Below are positions 13,784 through 18,478 of a stretch of DNA of 18,478 bases, piece by piece (the stretch's first letter is position 1; each line of letters begins with the position of its first letter). The position numbers and the translations under genes are program-made. Source of the DNA: Gammaproteobacteria bacterium RIFCSPLOWO2_02_FULL_56_15 (GTDB taxonomy: Bacteria; Pseudomonadota; Gammaproteobacteria; Eutrophobiales; Eutrophobiaceae); the NCBI GenBank assembly GCA_001801825.1, contig MGYR01000147.1, positions 1 to 18,478 on the forward strand, read 5' to 3'. The notes below the pieces were generated by a model that saw only the letters and a list, made by a program, of their open reading frames with translations, was not told where the DNA came from and made no database searches.

Positions 13784-15505
13784 TTACTCTACGGTTACAC
13801 GATTTACTTCCGCCAGGGTAGTGATCCCATCCATCACCTTTTTCAGGCCGGAACGCCGGATGTCCCAGATGCCCTCTATAGCGGCTTGGTCGCCCAACTG
13901 TACAGCGTTCGCGCCTTCAATGATCAGCCGTTTCATGGTATCGCTGATGGGCATGACCTGATAGATGCCTGCGCGGCCTTTATATCCACTGGGGCAATCC
14001 TCCTTCCCTGTGACAGGCTGGAAGACCTTGAATCCCTTGGCGATATCCTCTTCGGTAAAGCCCTCCCCGAGGAGTGCTTCCTTCGGCATCTCCAGCGGTA
14101 CACGGTATTCCTTGTGCAGGCGCCGGCACAGTCGCTGGGCAGTGATCACATTGATAGAGGTGGCCACGGCAAAGGGGGCAACACCCATGTCCTTGATACG
14201 CGTCAGGGTCTGCGGCGCGTCGTTGGTGTGCAGGGTCGACATTACCATGTGACCGGTTTGCGCTGCCTTGACCGCGATGGAAGCTGTGGTGAGGTCACGA
14301 ATTTCCCCTACGAGGATGATATTAGGGTCCTGCCTCAGGAAGGCCTTCAGGGCTTTTTCAAAGGTCATTCCCGTACGCTCATCCACCTGTACCTGGTTCA
14401 CGCCGGGCAGGTTGATTTCCACCGGATCCTCAGCCGTGGAAATGTTTACGTCCACCTGGTTTAGAATATTGATCCCGGAATAGAGGGAAACCGTTTTTCC
14501 ACTGCCTGTCGGTCCAGTCACAAGAAACATGCCGTAGGGTTTGTCCAGGTTTTCCAGGAAGATCTTCTTCTGATGATCCTCGTAGCCCAGCATATCAATC
14601 TGCAGTGCAGAGGAATCAGAATTGAGGATACGCAGGACGGACTTTTCCCCGAACAGGGTGGGACAGGTACTGACACGGAAATCTATGGACTTGGACTTTG
14701 AGAGTTTCAGCTTGATCCTTCCGTCCTGCGGAACCCGACGTTCGGATACATCCAGTCTCGACATGACCTTGATCCTGGCGGCGATCTTGCCGGCTAGGCT
14801 CAACGGCGGTTTGGCCACCTCGGTAAGAATGCCGTCAATCCGGTAGCGGACCCGGTAATATTTCTCATAGGGTTCGAAATGCAGGTCTGATGCCCCTTTT
14901 TTAATGGCATCCAGTAGGCATTTGTTAACAAATCTGACCACCGGGGCATCATCAACATCCGATTCCTCATCAGCCTGTTTGCCCGTTTCGGCGACCTCAA
15001 GGTCGTCCAGGTCCTCCAGTCCATCTTCGTCCATGTCGCCGCCCAAGCCGCCTTCCATCTCCTCCAGGGTCTTTTCGATGACCTTGCTGAGCTTGTCTTC
15101 CTCAATCAAGATCGCCTCGGTATTCATACTGACAGCGAACTTGATCTCATCGAGTGCCTGCAGGTTGGTAGGGTCGGAGACCGCTACATAAAGCCGCTTA
15201 CCGCGTTTGAATATCGGAAGCGCATGATGTTTTTTGATCAGGTCTTCCTTCACCAGCTTGATGGTTTCCATATCGAGTTCGAGAGCGCTGATATCAAGCA
15301 GTGGTATACCGAACTCCTGCGCCGCTGCCATGCCGATATCCCGACTGGCGACTATCTTGTTTTCCACCAGGTAGGAGACGAAGGGTTTTTTCTCCTTCAT
15401 CGCCTTCTGGTAGTGATCCTGGGCCGCGGCGTCGTCAAGCAATCCGTCGACAACGAGTTTCCTGGCCAGACCGCTGAGATGAATCTTGTTTGCTGTGACC
15501 GCCAT
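13784..15505 (-). CDS. pilB: Type IV pilus assembly ATPase PilB
   Basis: PilB is the cytoplasmic hexameric ATPase powering pilus extension. The product has 573 residues. The N-terminal GspE/MshEN-type domain (about 1-140) is followed by an acidic linker (about 150-190), then the motor: Walker A GPTGSGKT (331-338), Asp box around 359-363 (AEDPVE), Walker B ILVGEIRD (397-404), His box STLHTNDA (423-430), and the arginine fingers in between. The C-terminal domain normally carries a CxxC...CxxC zinc site; here the region shows only C460 and C504, with residues such as R461, H464 and K501 at or near the other positions. ATG 15505 has an AGGT 12 nt upstream. It heads the pilB-pilC-pilD run; no pilA is in the window. 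Confidence 0.97.
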   Translation of the reverse strand: MAVTANKIHLSGLARKLVVDGLLDDAAAQDHYQKAMKEKKPFVSYLVENKIVASRDIGMAAAQEFGIPLLDISALELDMETIKLVKEDLIKKHHALPIFKRGKRLYVAVSDPTNLQALDEIKFAVSMNTEAILIEEDKLSKVIEKTLEEMEGGLGGDMDEDGLEDLDDLEVAETGKQADEESDVDDAPVVRFVNKCLLDAIKKGASDLHFEPYEKYYRVRYRIDGILTEVAKPPLSLAGKIAARIKVMSRLDVSERRVPQDGRIKLKLSKSKSIDFRVSTCPTLFGEKSVLRILNSDSSALQIDMLGYEDHQKKIFLENLDKPYGMFLVTGPTGSGKTVSLYSGINILNQVDVNISTAEDPVEINLPGVNQVQVDERTGMTFEKALKAFLRQDPNIILVGEIRDLTTASIAVKAAQTGHMVMSTLHTNDAPQTLTRIKDMGVAPFAVATSINVITAQRLCRRLHKEYRVPLEMPKEALLGEGFTEEDIAKGFKVFQPVTGKEDCPSGYKGRAGIYQVMPISDTMKRLIIEGANAVQLGDQAAIEGIWDIRRSGLKKVMDGITTLAEVNRVTVE

Positions 15506-15643
15506 AGAAGTATCTACCTGTAATCATGCACTTTGACGTGTAAATATTAGATTATATGGAGAAAATAACCAATACCTTTATCAAAGACCGGTATCGTATG
15601 GCGTACGCGAGTGATCTCAATATACAGCGGAAACAGAAGAAAT

Positions 15644-15675
15644 CGATGGGGTGCGCCGGCTCGCGCAACCCATCG
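15644..15675 (-). terminator. Terminator-like hairpin after clpB
   Basis: A strong stem is formed by CGATGGG (15644-15650) with CCCATCG (15669-15675) and, after one G-A mismatch, TGCGC (15652-15656) with GCGCA (15663-15667), around a 6-nt loop. It begins 11 bp beyond the clpB stop. In the clpB direction it is followed by ATTTCTTCTGTTT, a pyrimidine/U-rich but imperfect tract. It probably ends clpB transcription and isolates it from pilB; the remaining spacer to 15505 holds only a TATAAT-like box (15556 to 15551, minus) with no matching -35. Confidence 0.65.
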
Positions 15676-15686
15676 GGATACAGGCC

Positions 15687-18305
15687 TCAGGCGGTCTTAT
15701 CCCGTTGATAATCCTTGGATAAAGGATGTCCAGATTTGTGAAATACCAAATGCTTCTCCGCATAATCCACATGGATGATCTCACCCGGGCTGAAATTGCC
15801 CGCCAGGATCTCGCTGGCTAAGGGGGTTTCGAGCCAGTTCTGTACCGCCCGTTTCAGCGGTCTGGCGCCATAGACCGGGTCAAACCCGGTTCTCGACAGG
15901 AATTCCCTGGCTTTGTCCGAGACCTGAATCTCCATATCCTGCTGCCTGAGCCGTTCAGCAATGCGACTGACCTGGATGTCAGTGATGGCCCGGATCTGGG
16001 ACTGTTGCAGTGCGTGGAAGACGACGATCTCGTCAATACGGTTGATGAATTCCGGCCGGAACGCCTGGCTTACAACACCCATGACCGTTTGTTTCATGAG
16101 TTCATATTCCGCATCATCCGACATCTCCTGGATCCGGTCCGAACCCAGATTGGATGTCATCACCAGGACTGTATTTCTGAAGTCCACGGTTCGTCCGTGC
16201 CCATCCGTAAGGCGCCCGTCATCCAGGACTTGTAAGAGTATATTGAAAACATCCGGATGGGCTTTTTCCACTTCGTCGAGCAGTATGAGGCTGTACGGTT
16301 TACGCCTCACCGCCTCCGTCAGATAACCGCCCTCCTCATAACCGACATATCCGGGTGGTGCGCCTATCAATCTGGCCACCGAGTGTTTTTCCATGTACTC
16401 CGACATATCGATCCGGATCATGGCTTCTTCTGTATCAAACAGGAATTCCGCGAGTGCCTTACACAGTTCGGTTTTACCGATGCCGGTGGGACCGAGGAAG
16501 AGGAAGGAGCCATTGGGGCGGTTCGGATCAGAAATTCCCGCCCTGGATCGCCGGATCGTGTTCGCTACCGCGCTGACCGGCTCGTCCTGACCAATTACCC
16601 GCTGGTGCAGGACTGCCTCCATGCGCAACAGCTTTTCCCGCTCACCTTCCAGCATTTTACTGACGGGGATACCGGTCCACTTGGAGACGATTTCCGCGAT
16701 CTCGTCGGCGGTCACCTTGTTTCGCAGCAGTTTCATGGCTTTCATATCGGTGTGGTTGGCCTTTTCGAGCTGTTTCTCCAGTTCCGGAATCACACCATAT
16801 TGCAATTCCGACATGCGCGTCAGTTCGCCCGCACGCCGGGCTGTCTCATATTCGAGGCGGGCCTGTTCCAGCTTTTCCTTGATGCTGTGTGTCCCCTGCA
16901 GCGTGGCCTTCTCGGCCATCCAGATCTCTTCCAGGTCGGAATATTCCTGCTCTGAGGTTGTGATTTCCGTCTCCAGGTGAATCAGTCGTTTTTTGGAAGC
17001 GGCGTCCGTCTCTTTTTTCAGGGCTTCCCTTTCGATCTTCAGCTGCACCAGACGGCGGTCGAGCCGGTCCATATACTCCGGTTTGGAGTCAATTTCTATA
17101 CTGATCCGACTGGCGGCTTCGTCGATCAGGTCGATCGCCTTGTCGGGTAACTGGCGATCGGTTATATATCTATGCGACAGGGTTGCCGCCGCGACGATCG
17201 CCGGATCCGTGATTTGGACGTTATGGTGGACCTCGTAGCGTTCTTTCAATCCCCTCAGGATGGCAATGGTATCCTCCAGATCCGGTTCATTGACCAGAAT
17301 CTTCTGGAAGCGCCTTTCCAGGGCGGCGTCCTTTTCTATGTGGTTGCGGTATTCATCCAGGGTGGTTGCCCCGATGCAGTGTAATTCACCCCGTGCCAGT
17401 GCTGGTTTCAGCATGTTGCCGGCATCCATCGCACCTTCCGCCTTGCCTGCCCCGACCATGGTATGCACTTCGTCAATAAACAGGATGATCTGCCCTTCCT
17501 GTTTGGTCAGTTCATTGAGAACGGCCTTAAGCCTTTCTTCAAATTCACCCCGGTACTTGGCGCCTGCAATCAAGGCACCCATATCGAGCGAAAGCAGGCG
17601 CTTGCTCTTCAATGCCTCGGGTACTTCACCGTTGATAATTCTCTGTGCCAGGCCTTCGACGATGGCGGTCTTGCCGACGCCGGGCTCCCCTATCAGTACG
17701 GGGTTGTTCTTAGTGCGTCGCTGCAATACCTGTATGGTTCTGCGGATCTCATCATCGCGTCCGATAACCGGGTCGAGTTTACCGAGGGTGGCCCGTTCGG
17801 TCAGATCGATGGTATATTTCTGGAGAGCCTGCCGGTGTTCCTCCGAGGCTGGGTCATTGACGGATTGGCCGCTCCGGAGCGAGGCGATGGCGGTTTCCAG
17901 CCGGCGTCGGTCAAGTCCGCTTTCACGCAAGAGCCGGCCCAGATCGCCCTTGTCATCCACGGCGGCGAGGGCGAACAGCTCACTGGAGACATATCCGTCC
18001 TTGCGCTGTTGTGCATATTTATCTGCGACATTCAGCAGCCGCTCCAGGTCTCTGGAGATATGGATATCCCCGGATATGCCTTGTACCGAAGGTAAACGGT
18101 CCAGACTGGCCAACAGGCGCCTGGTAATGGTCTCGATATCGGCCCCGGCCAACCTGAATAACTGACCGAGACCGCTGTTTTCACCGGTCATCAGTGCTGT
18201 CATCAGGTGTACCGGTTCGATGTACTGGTGATCCCGGCCGGCCGCAAGGCTCTGGGACTCAGCCAGACCCTGTTGCAGACGGGTAGTCAGTTTCTCTGGG
18301 CGCAT
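15687..18305 (-). CDS. clpB: ATP-dependent disaggregase ClpB (Hsp104 family)
   Basis: ClpB extracts polypeptides from aggregates together with DnaK, threading them through a hexameric pore. I start at ATG 18305: the product then begins MRPEKLTTRLQQGLAESQSLA as in the family, AGGAG (18317-18321) lies 11 nt upstream, and an alternative GTG at 18344 falls at or before the expected transcription start. It has 872 residues (E. coli 857), with an extra basic tail of about 15-20 residues (HPLSKDYQRDKTA). Domains: N-terminal double Clp repeat (1-145), AAA1 with Walker A GEPGVGKT (206-213) and Walker B FIDEVHT (276-282), M-domain coiled coil (about 405-525) that marks ClpB rather than ClpA/ClpC, AAA2 with Walker A GPTGIGKT (605-612), pore loop GYVGYEEGG (652-660), and Walker B LLDEVE (675-680). 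Confidence 0.98.
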   Translation of the reverse strand: MRPEKLTTRLQQGLAESQSLAAGRDHQYIEPVHLMTALMTGENSGLGQLFRLAGADIETITRRLLASLDRLPSVQGISGDIHISRDLERLLNVADKYAQQRKDGYVSSELFALAAVDDKGDLGRLLRESGLDRRRLETAIASLRSGQSVNDPASEEHRQALQKYTIDLTERATLGKLDPVIGRDDEIRRTIQVLQRRTKNNPVLIGEPGVGKTAIVEGLAQRIINGEVPEALKSKRLLSLDMGALIAGAKYRGEFEERLKAVLNELTKQEGQIILFIDEVHTMVGAGKAEGAMDAGNMLKPALARGELHCIGATTLDEYRNHIEKDAALERRFQKILVNEPDLEDTIAILRGLKERYEVHHNVQITDPAIVAAATLSHRYITDRQLPDKAIDLIDEAASRISIEIDSKPEYMDRLDRRLVQLKIEREALKKETDAASKKRLIHLETEITTSEQEYSDLEEIWMAEKATLQGTHSIKEKLEQARLEYETARRAGELTRMSELQYGVIPELEKQLEKANHTDMKAMKLLRNKVTADEIAEIVSKWTGIPVSKMLEGEREKLLRMEAVLHQRVIGQDEPVSAVANTIRRSRAGISDPNRPNGSFLFLGPTGIGKTELCKALAEFLFDTEEAMIRIDMSEYMEKHSVARLIGAPPGYVGYEEGGYLTEAVRRKPYSLILLDEVEKAHPDVFNILLQVLDDGRLTDGHGRTVDFRNTVLVMTSNLGSDRIQEMSDDAEYELMKQTVMGVVSQAFRPEFINRIDEIVVFHALQQSQIRAITDIQVSRIAERLRQQDMEIQVSDKAREFLSRTGFDPVYGARPLKRAVQNWLETPLASEILAGNFSPGEIIHVDYAEKHLVFHKSGHPLSKDYQRDKTA

Positions 18306-18345
18306 GATGGCAAATACTCCTGTGTGATTGCTCCGTTCCCCCACT

Positions 18346-18373
18346 AGATATGGGCAAATATCGGATGTTCAAG
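18346..18373 (-). promoter_or_regulatory. Sigma-32-type heat-shock promoter for clpB
   Basis: Reading the minus strand, CTTGAA (18373 to 18368) is followed by 13 bases and then CCCATATCT (18354 to 18346), preceded by G. This resembles the sigma-32 consensus CTTGAA ... CCCCATnTA with normal spacing. The start point would be about 35-40 nt before the clpB ATG and just before its SD. ClpB is a classical RpoH target, which supports the call. The segment beyond (18374-18478) shows no recognisable gene. Confidence 0.7.
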
Positions 18374-18478
18374 TCCTGCGGTCGTCCAAGTCTTCCGAAA
18401 TAAGAGTATTCCGATGCCTGAAGCACGGGAAGGGATTGCCGATGTGTTGCTCAGTTGACGCCGATATCGAAATAGGAG

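Noticed and set aside
14800..15191. Long opposite-strand and off-frame reading frames over pilB, clpB, argJ and ftsZ (several of 100-300 codons)
   Set aside because: They are shadows of well-conserved genes, with low-complexity composition (serine/arginine-rich) and no family resemblance or start signals.
15551..15556. TATAAT on the minus strand upstream of pilB as its promoter
   Set aside because: The only TTGA-like -35 is 22 bp away; no sigma-54 GG/GC pair either. A pilB promoter is probably in this spacer but I cannot place it.
18361..18380. A T-arm-like stretch (GTTCAAGTCC) on the plus strand suggesting a tRNA
   Set aside because: No acceptor, D or anticodon stem can be drawn around it; the same bases are better explained as the -35 of the clpB heat-shock promoter on the other strand.
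18374..18478. Possible 3' end of another gene upstream of clpB (minus-strand frames ending SYFDIGVN at 18451 or a longer one ending in ...DDRRT), and a 14-codon plus frame beginning MPEAREG
   Set aside because: Fragments are too short, match no family I recognise, and no SD or context favours one frame over another.
1..18478. Search for CRISPR repeats, insertion sequences, att sites, toxin-antitoxin or defence genes
   Set aside because: Coding density is high, all large frames are recognisable housekeeping families, and no repeated units or transposase/integrase motifs were seen.

Overview
The window is a chromosomal housekeeping segment of a Gram-negative gammaproteobacterium. The evidence is the end of a dcw cluster (ftsQ-ftsA-ftsZ-lpxC), a full-length LpxC (outer-membrane lipid A), a DciA-type helicase-loader gene in place of enteric arrangements, type IV pilus genes (pilB-pilC-pilD) joined to coaE-zapD-yacG, and ClpB very close to the E. 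coli protein in motif spacing. ZapD and YacG are mainly gammaproteobacterial/betaproteobacterial proteins. Base composition is moderate (about 50% GC by eye) and looks even throughout. I saw no insertion sequence, phage gene, CRISPR array, tRNA or rRNA. A free-living or symbiotic Chromatiales/Thiotrichales-like lineage would fit, but that is a guess.

Layout. Bases 1-3029 (+): ftsQ (5' end outside the window), ftsA and ftsZ, tightly packed. 3030-3155: a promoter and a leader with a hairpin, serving lpxC. 3156-4067 (+): lpxC. 4086-4553 (-): dciA, convergent with lpxC and head-to-head with the next gene. 4582-5514 (+): a membrane-anchored M23 (LytM-type) peptidase. 5613-8315 (+): secA. 8382-9602 (+): argJ. 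9645-10034 (+): mutT. A convergent boundary follows, because everything from 18305 back to 10006 is on the minus strand: clpB (with a heat-shock-type promoter at its 5' end and a hairpin after its stop), then pilB-pilC-pilD-coaE-zapD-yacG as a probable operon. The last gene, a 39-codon yacG remnant or minimal yacG, overlaps the zapD stop by ATGA and runs antisense into the 3' end of mutT.

Function. The left block builds the divisome (FtsQ, FtsA, FtsZ), starts lipid A synthesis (LpxC), loads the replicative helicase (DciA), remodels or regulates peptidoglycan (M23), exports proteins (SecA), makes arginine (ArgJ) and cleans the nucleotide pool (MutT). The right block makes type IV pili (PilB motor ATPase, PilC platform, PilD prepilin peptidase; the major pilin gene is not here), coenzyme A (CoaE), stabilises Z-rings (ZapD) and disaggregates proteins (ClpB).

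No gene here is a novel defence or mobile system. The best leads are small: the unannotatably short yacG and its overlaps; a two-codon ATG-CGA-TGA minigene overlapping the lpxC start behind an SD-occluding hairpin; the SD-less divergent dciA/M23 start region; the secA leader that has no secM; a PilB lacking most of the usual zinc tetracysteine; and a good sigma-32-type promoter at clpB.
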